DNA of 64,000 nt from JAKQIM01 sp029557965. GTDB taxonomy: Bacteria; Chloroflexota; Anaerolineae; Anaerolineales; UBA4823. The notes beneath the pieces are model-generated. The model made no database searches, was not told the origin of the DNA, and was given only the letters and a program-made list of their open reading frames with translations. Position 1 is the stretch's first letter. Every line of letters begins with the position of its first letter. This document shows, one piece after another, positions 1-8,862 of the stretch. The stretch covers positions 62,001 to 126,000 of the forward strand of contig DAOQUL010000002.1 of NCBI GenBank assembly GCA_035341015.1, written 5' to 3'. Made by a program: the position numbers and the translations under genes.

Positions 1-2
1 TT

Positions 3-3000
3 TACCTGGTTGCCAGCCTGTGGGTCTTCACCCTGAGACGGCGCGATACGGCCGGGCAAGCCTTTGCGGTCTTCTCGACGTCGGCGGCCCTGGCACTGGC
101 TGGCTTCTTGGATATGTCAGCCACCAGCCAATTGGTGATGGTATGGACGGTGGCAATGGCCTTTTTGGGCGGCACACTGTTCAGCCTGTCGATGATCTTC
201 CCCGTAGAACACCGCCTGGCTATGCGCCTTCCTTTCATGCGCTGGATTGGCTATGTCATTTCAGCCGGCCTGGCAATTTGGGGATTGAGCACGATTTACA
301 ATTACAACTACCCTGATGCCTATGTAATGCCTTGGAGGTTTTCGTTTATCTGGGCCGGTGTTGCCATCCTGGCCTTTGTGATGTTCACCACCGCCCGGCT
401 GATTTCCACCTCGGTGCCGGTGGTACGTGAGCAAACCCGCCTGATCTTCTTTGGTGCGCTGCTCGCCTTTGGCCCGCTCGGCCTATTCTTTTTCATTACA
501 TCGGTTTCGCAAACGCGTTTCCAGCCCTGGCTGTTTTTAACCGTTGTGGCTTTCCCGGTGGCGGTGGCTTACGCCATCTTGCGCTACCGGAACCTCAATA
601 CCGACTACCTGTTCAGCCGTGGGATCGTATATGCCATTCTGCTGGTGCTGGTGGTGGCTGCTTATGCCCTGTTGGTAACGGGTCTGACGCTGGCCCTGGG
701 GCAAGAAACGGTTGTCGCAAGCCCTTATCTTGCCGGGGGACTCATCTTCCTGGTGGCATTGGCTTTCATGCCAGTGCGCCAGCGGCTGCAACATGCCATT
801 GACCAGGCCTTTGCGCGCGGTCAATCAACTTATCGCAGCCGCCTGCAATCCTTTGGGCGTGAGCTAACTCGCAGCCTCGATTTGCCGGGCATATTGGCAC
901 TGCTGCGCCAGTATGTAGAAGACGACCTGGTGCCGGTGAACATGCACCTGTACACGCACGACCCAATGACCGAGCACTACATCGCAGCCAGCAACGGCGG
1001 TTCTCGTTCAGATTCGACCAGCGACCTGCGCTTTTCTCCAAGCAGCGCCCTGGTCAAAACCCTATCTCAACAGCGCAGCTCCATCTTTTTGGGCGAAAAT
1101 AAATCGCTGCCGTCTACCCTGGAACCTGAACGAGCCCGCATTTCTTTGTTGGGCGCGCAACTCTTCGTTCCATTACCCGGCCGGCAAAAACTGACTGGCT
1201 GGCTGGCCCTGGGGGCGCGCCGCTCTGGCGAGCCGTACAACAGCCGCGACCTCGAATTTCTCGAATCGCTCTGCGATCAATCTGCCCTGGCAATCGAGCG
1301 CGCCCAGGTGGTTGCCGACCTGGAACGCCGGGTGCACGCCATGAATGTGCTGACGCGCGTATCGCAGGGCATCAACGTTACGATCATGTTCGACGATATC
1401 CTGGAATTGATCTATGCCCAGACCAACCAGGTCATCCCCACCAGAGATTTTCGCATTACCCTGCAAGATAATATCAGCGAAATACCCTACCACGTTTTCT
1501 ACCTCGAAAACGACGAGCGCCTGACAGAGCGCGAAAACCAACCCATCCCAATCACCCAGGGCCTGGAACGTGAGATTCTCAAGATCCGCCGCGCTATTGT
1601 TACCGAAGATTACGAGAGTGAATGCCGGGCACGCGGCACCCTGCCGGCGGCCAAGGGCATTTATTCGTGGGCGGGCGTGCCGCTCAACACCGGTGCTTCC
1701 ACCATCGGCGTGCTCAGCCTGGGCAGCCGAGACTCAACCGTGGTCTTCACCGATGAGCAAATCAACCTGCTGCAGGCCATTGCCGACCAGGCCGCCGGCG
1801 CCATCGTCAAAGCGCGCCTGCTGCAAGAGGCCGAACGCCGCACCAAACAGCTCACTTCACTGAACGAAGTCGCTCGCAGCCTCACTTCGACGTTGGAACT
1901 GGAGCCCCTGCTCAACCAAATCCTGAATAGCGCCGTAGAAATCCTCAACTGCGAAGCCGGCAGCTTGCTGCTGGTGGAGCAAGAGACGGGCGAGCTGGTA
2001 TTCGTGGTGGCTGTTGGCCCGGTGGGCTCAGACCTGGTGGGAAAACACCTGCCCCCCGGCACGGGCCTGGTGGGCAAAGCAGTTGATTCGCGCCTGCCGC
2101 TGATTCAGAACGATGTCCGGCGCAGCAAAGAGTGGTTCGATAAATCCGATGAACAAACCGGGTTCACTACCAATGATCTTCTGGTGGTGCCCATGCAGGT
2201 CAAAGATCAAGTTTCTGGCGTCATCGAAGTGATCAACCGCAAAGACGGCCTGCCCTTCAATTCAGACGACCAGGAATTGTTGATGGCATTTACCAGCCAG
2301 GCGGCGGTAGCGCTCGAAAATGCTCGCCTGTATACCCAAACCGACCAGACCCTCTCAGAGCGCGTGGAAGAGCTTTCGGTCATGCAGCGCATCGACCGTG
2401 AATTGAATGCCAGCCTGGATGTTGGCCGCGCCATGCACCTCACGCTCGAATGGGCCATGCGGCAGTCGAAAGCCGATGCCGGCCTGATTGGCATCGTAGA
2501 TAAAGAGCTGAATAAGACCCGCATCACGGCATCACAAGGCTATACCAACGAGCTGAACAACTTTAAAGATTCGCTCTTACCCGGCGATTTGCCCTCGGTC
2601 AATGAAGCCATTGCATCTGGGCAGCCCCAATGCGTACTGGTTGCAGACACAGCTTCGCTGGATGGGGCACGCCGTTCGAACATTCTGAAACGCAGCAAGA
2701 GCCAGGTCATCATCCCAATCCGCCGCGAATCAGAGGTAATTGGTGTGGTGATGCTAGAAAGCCTGGAGGCAGAAACCTGCCCCGAAGACGTCTTGGCCTT
2801 CCTCTCTCGCTTGAGCGATCACTCTGCGATCGCCATTTCCAATGCCCAACTGTTCGCGGCCGTCCAGGCTGCCAACCAGGCCAAGAGCGAGTTTGTTTCG
2901 TTTGTATCCCACGAGCTCAAGACCCCTATGACCTCCATCCGCGGCTTTTCAGACCTACTGGCGGCGGGCGTGGTTGGGCCGGTCAATGAAGCCCAGCTCA

Positions 3001-3596
3001 ACTTCTTGGGAACCATCCGCTCGAACGTGGAACGCATGGCAACCCTGGTTTCGGACCTGGCAGATGTCAGCCGCATCGAAGCCGGACGCCTGCGCCTGGA
3101 CTTTGCAGCCGTCTCGGTAGCCGAGCTGGTCGATGAAGTGGTGCGTTCTGCCCGTGCCCAGGTCGAAGATAAGCAGCAAACCCTTGAATTGCAAATCCCC
3201 GAGGACCTGGCGCCCATGTGGGGCGACCGCATGCGGCTGATCCAGGTACTCACCAACCTGGTGAACAACGCCCACAAGTACACCCCGCAAAACGGCCACA
3301 TCATCGTGGCGGCTGAACAGACCAAAAACACCTGGGATCCTGAAGGTGCGCCAATTGTCATTCACTTGTGGGTCAAAGACAACGGCCTTGGCATCAGCCT
3401 TGAGCACCAGAAGAAGATCTTCCAAAAATTCTACCGCGCTGAGGATACCAAGATCCGCGACATCCCTGGCACCGGCCTGGGCCTGAACATCACAAAGACC
3501 CTGGTAGAGATGCAGGGTGGGCAGATTTGGTTCGAGAGCGAAGTGGATAAGGGAACAACCTTCCACTTCACCACCCCCATCGTCGAAAGCGCGTAG
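3..3596 (+). CDS. Membrane multi-GAF sensor histidine kinase (5' end outside window)
   Basis: The frame is open to the left edge, so the N terminus is missing; the first in-window ATG is at 108, but hydrophobic coding sequence continues upstream of it. About 230 residues of hydrophobic helices are followed by four GAF-like modules (about residues 250-400, 410-570, 575-750 and 760-920 counted from the ATG at 108). A HisKA dimerisation domain follows with the H-box SHELKTP (phospho-acceptor His about residue 935), then a HATPase_c domain with N, G1 and G2 boxes (NLVNNAHKYT, DNGLGI, GTGLGL). It should be a membrane-bound autophosphorylating sensor. There is no attached receiver, so the partner regulator is elsewhere. 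The FIST gene starts 11 bp downstream and is probably co-transcribed. The signal is unknown; the N-terminal membrane region may itself be the sensor. Confidence 0.93.
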   Translation, partial: YLVASLWVFTLRRRDTAGQAFAVFSTSAALALAGFLDMSATSQLVMVWTVAMAFLGGTLFSLSMIFPVEHRLAMRLPFMRWIGYVISAGLAIWGLSTIYNYNYPDAYVMPWRFSFIWAGVAILAFVMFTTARLISTSVPVVREQTRLIFFGALLAFGPLGLFFFITSVSQTRFQPWLFLTVVAFPVAVAYAILRYRNLNTDYLFSRGIVYAILLVLVVAAYALLVTGLTLALGQETVVASPYLAGGLIFLVALAFMPVRQRLQHAIDQAFARGQSTYRSRLQSFGRELTRSLDLPGILALLRQYVEDDLVPVNMHLYTHDPMTEHYIAASNGGSRSDSTSDLRFSPSSALVKTLSQQRSSIFLGENKSLPSTLEPERARISLLGAQLFVPLPGRQKLTGWLALGARRSGEPYNSRDLEFLESLCDQSALAIERAQVVADLERRVHAMNVLTRVSQGINVTIMFDDILELIYAQTNQVIPTRDFRITLQDNISEIPYHVFYLENDERLTERENQPIPITQGLEREILKIRRAIVTEDYESECRARGTLPAAKGIYSWAGVPLNTGASTIGVLSLGSRDSTVVFTDEQINLLQAIADQAAGAIVKARLLQEAERRTKQLTSLNEVARSLTSTLELEPLLNQILNSAVEILNCEAGSLLLVEQETGELVFVVAVGPVGSDLVGKHLPPGTGLVGKAVDSRLPLIQNDVRRSKEWFDKSDEQTGFTTNDLLVVPMQVKDQVSGVIEVINRKDGLPFNSDDQELLMAFTSQAAVALENARLYTQTDQTLSERVEELSVMQRIDRELNASLDVGRAMHLTLEWAMRQSKADAGLIGIVDKELNKTRITASQGYTNELNNFKDSLLPGDLPSVNEAIASGQPQCVLVADTASLDGARRSNILKRSKSQVIIPIRRESEVIGVVMLESLEAETCPEDVLAFLSRLSDHSAIAISNAQLFAAVQAANQAKSEFVSFVSHELKTPMTSIRGFSDLLAAGVVGPVNEAQLNFLGTIRSNVERMATLVSDLADVSRIEAGRLRLDFAAVSVAELVDEVVRSARAQVEDKQQTLELQIPEDLAPMWGDRMRLIQVLTNLVNNAHKYTPQNGHIIVAAEQTKNTWDPEGAPIVIHLWVKDNGLGISLEHQKKIFQKFYRAEDTKIRDIPGTGLGLNITKTLVEMQGGQIWFESEVDKGTTFHFTTPIVESA

Positions 3597-3607
3597 AAAG
3601 GATCGTC

Positions 3608-4777
3608 ATGACTCTCACGGCAGTTGTTGGACAGGCACAGGCATTAGAGGGCCGCGAGGCGGCCGCTCAAGCTACCCACCGCGCCCTGGACCAAATCGGC
3701 CGCAACCAGGCCGTTTTTGGGATTGTCATTGCTTCGCGCTATCATGCCATCCAGCAGGTACTGACCGGTGCATCGACACTGCTAGGCGATATCCCCCTGC
3801 TGGGCCTGAGCACCAATGCCGAGATCACCGAGGACGGGCAGTCACAGCGCTCGGTGGTGGTTGCCTTATTGGCCGGTGACGGGATCAGCGTCAAAGCAGA
3901 TTGGTGGGGCGGGTTCGGCGAAGACAGCCGCGGGGTTGCACAACGCATGACACAGACCCTGCAGTTGTACCATTCCGACGGCACCCTGCTGGTGGTTGCA
4001 GACGGTTTCAATGGAGATGCCAAGCAGTTCTGCGCCGGGCTGCCTGCCGGAGAGTACACCCTGGCCGGCTGCCTGGCAGGCGGAGCGCTTAACCAGGCCC
4101 GCACCTATCAGATCGGCGGCCGCCAATCGGGAACAAATGGCCTTGCCGCCGCATTGATCAGCGGCAAGGTGGTGACTGGCGTTGGCTATGCGCACGGGTG
4201 GCAAACGGTCGGATCTTACTATCGCGTTACCCGTTCTCAGGGCCCTTGGGTACGGATGTTAAATGAAGTCTCGGTTGCTGAAGCATATTCTCGCCTCTTT
4301 AAATACCCGGCCCGCCAGTGGGCATTTCCACCTTTGAATGAGCTGGTTCGCCTGTATCCATTGGGCATTGAACAAAAAGCAAGCGACCCGCTCTTGGTGC
4401 GCTCGCCGCTGCGCATGGAAACAGATGGCAGCCTGCGCATGAACACGCTGATCCCCGAAGGCGCTACCGCCCACCTGCTGGTAGGCAGCATCCAGAACTG
4501 CCTGGAAGCTGCAAAACAAGCTGCCCAGGCCGCCATCGATTCGTTGAACGGCGCTCGCCCGGTTTTGGCCTTGATCTTTGCAGATATTGCCTGGCAGATG
4601 TTGTTTGAATCAAATGCCGGGCAAGAGTTACAGGTTATTCGTGAAGTTCTTGGTCCCGACGTGCCAATCGCCGGCGGTTACACCTTTGGCCAGATTGCCC
4701 GCGTAAACAAAGAGAAAAAGAGCGCTCCCGAATTGTTGAACCAGCAGATTGAAATTGTCTTGTTTGGAGCGCCATAA
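3608..4777 (+). CDS. FIST domain sensory protein
   Basis: This 389-residue soluble protein spans a FIST_N region (about 30-220) and a FIST_C region (about 225-370). Recognisable stretches are the early GLSTNAEI segment, the ADGFNGD segment in the middle and the C-terminal region with GGYTFGQIA. FIST domains are predicted small-ligand sensors often found with signal-transduction proteins; amino acids have been proposed as ligands. The ATG at 3608 has a clear Shine-Dalgarno (agaaagga) just upstream and lies 11 bp after the histidine kinase stop, so the two are probably one transcript. It has no output domain, so it probably presents a ligand state to a partner such as the preceding kinase. That partnership is inferred only from adjacency. 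Confidence 0.85.
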   Translation: MTLTAVVGQAQALEGREAAAQATHRALDQIGRNQAVFGIVIASRYHAIQQVLTGASTLLGDIPLLGLSTNAEITEDGQSQRSVVVALLAGDGISVKADWWGGFGEDSRGVAQRMTQTLQLYHSDGTLLVVADGFNGDAKQFCAGLPAGEYTLAGCLAGGALNQARTYQIGGRQSGTNGLAAALISGKVVTGVGYAHGWQTVGSYYRVTRSQGPWVRMLNEVSVAEAYSRLFKYPARQWAFPPLNELVRLYPLGIEQKASDPLLVRSPLRMETDGSLRMNTLIPEGATAHLLVGSIQNCLEAAKQAAQAAIDSLNGARPVLALIFADIAWQMLFESNAGQELQVIREVLGPDVPIAGGYTFGQIARVNKEKKSAPELLNQQIEIVLFGAP

Positions 4778-4798
4778 TTGATGGTTGTGGTTTCCAAA

Positions 4799-4844
4799 AA
4801 AACGAGAGTGGGGCGGTGCCAATGCACCGCCCCACTCTCGTTTT
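4799..4844. terminator. Bidirectional intrinsic terminator
   Basis: A perfect inverted repeat pairs 4799-4819 with 4824-4844 around a 4-nt loop (caat). The core 17 bp is GC-rich and flanked by A-runs on the left and T-runs on the right, so it reads as a stem plus U-tract on both strands. It sits between the convergent FIST gene (ends 4777) and the trpB2-like gene (ends 4864), and can serve both. Confidence 0.93.
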
Positions 4845-4863
4845 GGGGTTTTCCCAGCCGATA

Positions 4864-6237
4864 TTATGCCGGTATAGATACTTTGGGCAGATTTTCCAAC
4901 GAAGCCTGGATCGTCTCGGTGGGGTATTCGTAATCTTCCAGCTTACCGCTTAGATAGGCCTGGTACGAAGCCATATCAAAGTTGCCATGCCCCGAGAGGT
5001 TGAACAGGATGACGCGCTTTTCGCCCTTGCGCTTGGCATCCATGGCTTCATCGATTGCAGCACGGATGGCATGGGCCGACTCGGGCGCCGGAACCAGGCC
5101 CTCGGTGCGGGCAAAGCGCAGCGCCGCATCAAAGGTAGCAAGCTGTTTGACAGCCACAGCTTCGATATACCCGGCATCATACAGGGCGCAGAGCGAAGGC
5201 GCCATGCCGTGATACCTCAGACCGCCGGCGTGGATAGGAGCGGGGACAAAATCATGCCCCAGTGTATGCATCTTGATCACCGGCGCCATTTGAGCAGTAT
5301 CGCCATAATCGAAGGTGTAGGTGCCCTTGGTCAGCGAGGGGGTGGCCGTGGGTTCAACGGCGAGCAGGCGCGTGCGCTGACCGTTGCGCAGGTTTTCGCG
5401 CAAGAAGGGATAGGCAATCCCGGCAAAGTTTGATCCGCCGCCGACGCAGCCGATGACAACATCTGGGTATTCACCCGCCATATCCATCTGTTTGAGCGAT
5501 TCTTCGCCAATCACCGATTGGTGCATCAAGACGTGGTTCAGCACCGACCCAAGGCTGTACTTCTTATATCCGCCCGACATGGCGGCAACTTCAACCGCCT
5601 CAGAAATTGCCATCCCCAAAGAACCGGGGGTATCGGGCATTTCAGCCAGCACCGAACGGCCATAATTGGTCAGGTTTGTTGGGCTAGAAAACACCTGGGC
5701 ACCAAAGGCTTCCATCAAAACGCGGCGGTGAGGCTTGTGATCATAGGAAACCCTGACCATGTAAACTTCAATATCCAGGTCGAAGAAGTTGCCTGCCATC
5801 GCCAGTGCCGTCCCCCACTGCCCGGCTCCAGTCTCGGTGGTCAGTGCACGCGTGCCAGAGATCTTGTTGTAATAGGCCTGGGCAATGGCGGTATTGGGCT
5901 TATGGCTGCCTGCCGGAGAAGCCCCTTCATACTTATAATAAATATGGGCTGGGGTGCCCAATTCCTTTTCCAGGCGCACGGCGCGCACCAAAGGGGTTGG
6001 CCTCCACAGTTTGTAGATTTCACGCACTTCTTCGGGTATTTCGATGTAGCGTTCAGTGCTCATCTCTTGCATGATCAATTCCATGGGGAACAAAACCGAC
6101 ATGAAATCGGGCGTCACCGGCTCTAAGGTTTGTGGGTTGAGCACAGGCATATGCGGCACCGGCGAGTCACCGTAAATGTTGTACCAGAACTTCGGCAGAT
6201 CAGATTCGTTCAAAAGGAAATGAGTTTGAGTGGACAT
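4864..6237 (-). CDS. trpB: Tryptophan synthase beta chain, TrpB2 type
   Basis: This fold-type II PLP enzyme of 457 residues is longer than classic TrpB (about 400) because of the N-terminal extension typical of the TrpB2 group. The PLP lysine is in the GSHKPN motif (Lys about 113), the TETGAGQWG segment is the conserved substrate loop, and the glycine-rich phosphate cradle is CVGGGSN. TrpB2 enzymes make tryptophan from indole and serine, often without a stable TrpA complex, and are thought to salvage indole. No trpA or other trp gene is in the window. The ATG at 6237 has a strong Shine-Dalgarno (aaggagg, 6244-6250). A tryptophan T-box leader precedes it, which independently supports a tryptophan role. 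Confidence 0.93.
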   Translation of the reverse strand: MSTQTHFLLNESDLPKFWYNIYGDSPVPHMPVLNPQTLEPVTPDFMSVLFPMELIMQEMSTERYIEIPEEVREIYKLWRPTPLVRAVRLEKELGTPAHIYYKYEGASPAGSHKPNTAIAQAYYNKISGTRALTTETGAGQWGTALAMAGNFFDLDIEVYMVRVSYDHKPHRRVLMEAFGAQVFSSPTNLTNYGRSVLAEMPDTPGSLGMAISEAVEVAAMSGGYKKYSLGSVLNHVLMHQSVIGEESLKQMDMAGEYPDVVIGCVGGGSNFAGIAYPFLRENLRNGQRTRLLAVEPTATPSLTKGTYTFDYGDTAQMAPVIKMHTLGHDFVPAPIHAGGLRYHGMAPSLCALYDAGYIEAVAVKQLATFDAALRFARTEGLVPAPESAHAIRAAIDEAMDAKRKGEKRVILFNLSGHGNFDMASYQAYLSGKLEDYEYPTETIQASLENLPKVSIPA

Positions 6238-6249
6238 GGTAAGCCTCCT

Positions 6250-6603
6250 TGAAAAAGATGATTAAACAAATACGCGTTCGCCCTCTTGGGGACGAACGCG
6301 CGCGCTCCGTGGTGCCACCCCGGTTAAGCTGCTTAACCAAAAACCCTGCCGATGATGCGACAGGGTACAAGAAGCCAGCTTCACTCGTTACGAGTACGGG
6401 TCGAAAGACCGATACTCTTTGCCCTGGTAACGGTGGCAGCTCCGGCTCGGGTTACTCCAACAGTGCTTTGGCACTGGTTTGACCCTGCAACTCTGAGGTC
6501 CATTCAACGCTGTCGTGCAGGCAAGGTTCTCATCATTTCCTTGCTCTCTGTACCGCCGTACGAGCGTATACTCGTCCTCTTCATCGTCTTTGGCTATGAA
6601 GTT
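6250..6603 (-). promoter_or_regulatory. Tryptophan-specific T-box riboswitch leader
   Basis: The minus-strand leader carries a stem I start with GAAGAGGACGAGTA, an AGAGAGC/GAGAAC K-turn-like region and a specifier loop GAATGGACC. The specifier codon there is TGG (complement of 6500-6502), flanked as in canonical T-boxes (GAA-NNN-ACC). Near the 3' end is the T-box GGGTGGCACCACGG (complement of about 6308-6321). Its TGGC bulge (complement of 6314-6317) would pair with a tRNA ending GCCA, and bacterial tRNA-Trp has a G discriminator base. A terminator hairpin follows. Uncharged tRNA-Trp should stabilise the antiterminator and switch on the TrpB2 gene. Exact helix boundaries were not computed. 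Confidence 0.93.
6261..6300 (-). terminator. T-box leader terminator hairpin
   Basis: Read on the minus strand, a GC-rich stem (arms about 6288-6300 and 6273-6284) is followed by a T-rich tract (tatttgttt) just before the trpB2 Shine-Dalgarno. Its upstream arm lies immediately after the T-box sequence. This is the usual arrangement for mutually exclusive terminator and antiterminator folds. Without uncharged tRNA it should stop transcription before trpB2. Confidence 0.9.
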
Positions 6604-6609
6604 AGGTGA

Positions 6610-6637
6610 ATTATACGGAGAAAATTCGGTTTGTCAA
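6610..6637 (-). promoter_or_regulatory. Consensus sigma-70 promoter for the T-box/trpB transcript
   Basis: On the minus strand there is a perfect -35 TTGACA (complement of 6632-6637), a 16-bp spacer and a perfect -10 TATAAT (complement of 6610-6615). The predicted start is near 6603, at the beginning of the T-box stem I. The -35 box contains the TGA stop codon of folA (6634-6636). A fully consensus promoter fits a gene controlled mainly by attenuation. Confidence 0.92.
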
Positions 6638-7131
6638 GTGCCGGTACGCTGCAAAACCTGGTAAGTGCTGGGATACTCATCTTCCTCGCCAGCAGATAAG
6701 GCCTGCTCTTCAACCACGCGCCAGGCAGCAGCATCCAAATCGGGGAAGAAGGTATCGCAGTTGGCGATCGTATGCACCCGGGTCAGGTAGATGCGATCAG
6801 CCAACTTCAGGGCCTGAGAATACACCTGCCCACCGCCAATCACAAATACTTCTTCTGCACCGGCGTCCTGGGCCAGCGCCAATGCACCATCCAGAGAGGC
6901 CGCCACCAGGCATCCTTGTGGCTGGTAATTGGCTGCCCGGCTCAAAACGATGTTGATCCGCCCGGGGAGAGCCCGGCCAATGGAAACATGCGTTTTCCGC
7001 CCCATCACCAGGTAATGCCCCATGGTCAGACGTTTGAAACGTTTTAGATCTGTCGATAAATGCCAGGGAATGCCGCCATCGCGGCCAATCCCCCCTTGAA
7101 GATCCATGGCTACGATCAGAGAAACGATCAT
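6634..7131 (-). CDS. folA: Dihydrofolate reductase
   Basis: At 165 residues this is the usual DHFR length. It reduces dihydrofolate to tetrahydrofolate with NADPH, regenerating the folate used by thymidylate synthase. Visible family features are the N-terminal LIVAMDLQGGIGRDGGIPWHL (acidic substrate-binding residue in the following LSTDLKRFK helix), the MGRKTHVSIGRALPGR cofactor-binding segment and the VIGGGQVY glycine motif. The ATG overlaps the thyA stop by 4 bp (ATGA), so translation is probably coupled. It is the last gene of the long nusA-to-folA operon, and its stop codon lies inside the -35 box of the next transcript. Confidence 0.96.
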   Translation of the reverse strand: MIVSLIVAMDLQGGIGRDGGIPWHLSTDLKRFKRLTMGHYLVMGRKTHVSIGRALPGRINIVLSRAANYQPQGCLVAASLDGALALAQDAGAEEVFVIGGGQVYSQALKLADRIYLTRVHTIANCDTFFPDLDAAAWRVVEEQALSAGEEDEYPSTYQVLQRTGT

Positions 7132-7922
7132 ACCGAGATCTCAGCTTTGATGTGCGGGTGAGCCTGGTAATTCAAGAGCTCAAAATGCTCGTACTGGAAC
7201 TGGGAGATCGACTGTACCGAGGGGTCAATCTGCAACCGCGGCAGGGGATAAGGCTGGCGGGTCAGTTGGAGGCGCGCCTGCTGAATATGGTTCATATATA
7301 GGTGTGTATCCCCCAAGGTGTGAACAAAATCTCCCGGCTGCAAGCCGCACACATGGGCAATCATCATGGTCAGCAGAGCATACGAGGCAATGTTGAAAGG
7401 CACGCCCAAAAACACATCGGCAGAACGCTGGTACATTTGACAGGATAACCTGTCATTGGCTACATAGAACTGGAAAATGACGTGGCAGGGAGGCAAGGCC
7501 ATTTTATCAAGCTCGCCCACGTTCCAGGCATTCACGATCAGCCGCCTGGAGTGGGGGTTTTCTTTGATCTGTGTGATGACGTGAGCAATCTGGTCGATCA
7601 AATGCCCATCTGCTGCCCGCCAGGAACGCCACTGCACACCGTATACCGGACCAAGTTCACCGTTCTCGTCTGCCCACTCGTTCCAGATGCTGACCCCGTG
7701 CTCTTGCAAATAACGAATATTGCTTTCACCGCGCAAGAACCACAGCAGCTCGTAGAGGATCGATTTCAGGTGCAATTTTTTGGTGGTCAAGAGCGGGAAG
7801 CCCGCGCCCAAATCAAAACGCATCTGGTAGCCAAAAGTAGACAAAGTCCCCGTCCCAGTGCGATCAGGCCTCTCGATACCGTGATCGAAAATATATTGCA
7901 GCAAATCAAGGTATTGGCGCAA
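7128..7922 (-). CDS. thyA: Thymidylate synthase (ThyA type)
   Basis: The 264-residue protein has the standard ThyA length and converts dUMP to dTMP with methylene-tetrahydrofolate, producing dihydrofolate that FolA recycles. Diagnostic parts are the DRTGTGTLSTFG phosphate-binding arginine region near residue 20, WNEWADENGELGPVYGVQWRSW, the nucleophile in MALPPCHVIFQFYV (Cys about 145), and the QRSADVFLGVPFNIASYA block. The start is TTG at 7922, with AGGGG seven bases upstream; no ATG gives the full conserved N terminus. It follows ribF by one base and overlaps folA by 4 bp. Confidence 0.97.
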   Translation of the reverse strand: MRQYLDLLQYIFDHGIERPDRTGTGTLSTFGYQMRFDLGAGFPLLTTKKLHLKSILYELLWFLRGESNIRYLQEHGVSIWNEWADENGELGPVYGVQWRSWRAADGHLIDQIAHVITQIKENPHSRRLIVNAWNVGELDKMALPPCHVIFQFYVANDRLSCQMYQRSADVFLGVPFNIASYALLTMMIAHVCGLQPGDFVHTLGDTHLYMNHIQQARLQLTRQPYPLPRLQIDPSVQSISQFQYEHFELLNYQAHPHIKAEISV

Positions 7923-7923
7923 G

Positions 7924-8862
7924 CTACACCCCTACGCTGGCAGCCACCACAAGCCGAGTCTGCTGGATATCCTGGCAGATCTGCGCAACCAGGGCTTCCT
8001 TATCCGAAAAGCGCTGCTCACCGCGCAGATACTCTAAGAAACTTAGCTGAACGGTTTTACCATACAGATCGCCAGAAAAATCTAACAGATGGGCCTCAAT
8101 GTGAGCCTGGTTATTTTTGCCATCAAACGTAGGGCGGACACCGATATTGGTAGCCGCGGGCCACTGGCAGCCATCCACTTCGGCCAGGCAAACATAAACA
8201 CCCTTTCCGGGCACCAATTTCTCACTGCCGGGATCGAGGTTGGCAGTGGGAATGTTGATCGTGCGGCCGCGTCCATCGCCATGGATCACTTGCCCCGAAA
8301 GGCAATAGGGCCGGCCCAAGAGTTGGTTGGCCTGCCGCACCTGGCCCGCATCCAGCAGAGCCCGCACCTGGCTGGAGGAGACCACCTGGCCGACGGCCTG
8401 CACCGGCGAGACAACATGCAGTTGGTAGCCAAGCTGGTCGCCCAACTGGCGCAGTACATCTGTATTCCCTGAGCGCGCCCGCCCCAGGGCAAAATCATGG
8501 CCGATCCATAATTGACGCAGGCCCAGGCGTTCCTTTAAAACCCGGATGAAATCGGGCGCAGAGGTAGCAGCCATTTGAGGATCAAATTCCTGGGTGATCA
8601 CCACATCTACCCCCAGCTCTCCTAACAAAGCAGCCCGCTCATCAGGCAAAGTGAGGTAAAATGCCCCTTTACGCCCACGCACCACAACTGCCGGGTGTGG
8701 GTGAAAAGTTAACACAACTGCCGGAGCACCCTCAGCGTGTGCCCCGGCAACTAAACCACGGACGATCTCTTGGTGACCAATGTGGACGCCATCGAAGGTG
8801 CCGATGGTCAACCAGGCATTTTGCAATGCCGCATCCGCAAGAGAAAGCAGATGTGCGACCAT
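7924..8862 (-). CDS. ribF: Bifunctional riboflavin kinase / FAD synthetase
   Basis: This 312-residue protein has the two domains of bacterial RibF. The N-terminal FMN adenylyltransferase carries the nucleotidyltransferase signature GTFDGVHIGHQ (about residues 22-32) and the later GHDFALGRARSGN segment. The C-terminal riboflavin kinase (about 190-305) contains GRPYCLSGQVIHGDGRGRTINIPTAN and the NIGVRPTF motif. It makes FMN and FAD from riboflavin. The ATG overlaps the truB stop codon by one base (TAATG), indicating coupled translation. truB-ribF is a widely conserved gene pair. Confidence 0.96.
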   Translation of the reverse strand: MVAHLLSLADAALQNAWLTIGTFDGVHIGHQEIVRGLVAGAHAEGAPAVVLTFHPHPAVVVRGRKGAFYLTLPDERAALLGELGVDVVITQEFDPQMAATSAPDFIRVLKERLGLRQLWIGHDFALGRARSGNTDVLRQLGDQLGYQLHVVSPVQAVGQVVSSSQVRALLDAGQVRQANQLLGRPYCLSGQVIHGDGRGRTINIPTANLDPGSEKLVPGKGVYVCLAEVDGCQWPAATNIGVRPTFDGKNNQAHIEAHLLDFSGDLYGKTVQLSFLEYLRGEQRFSDKEALVAQICQDIQQTRLVVAASVGV

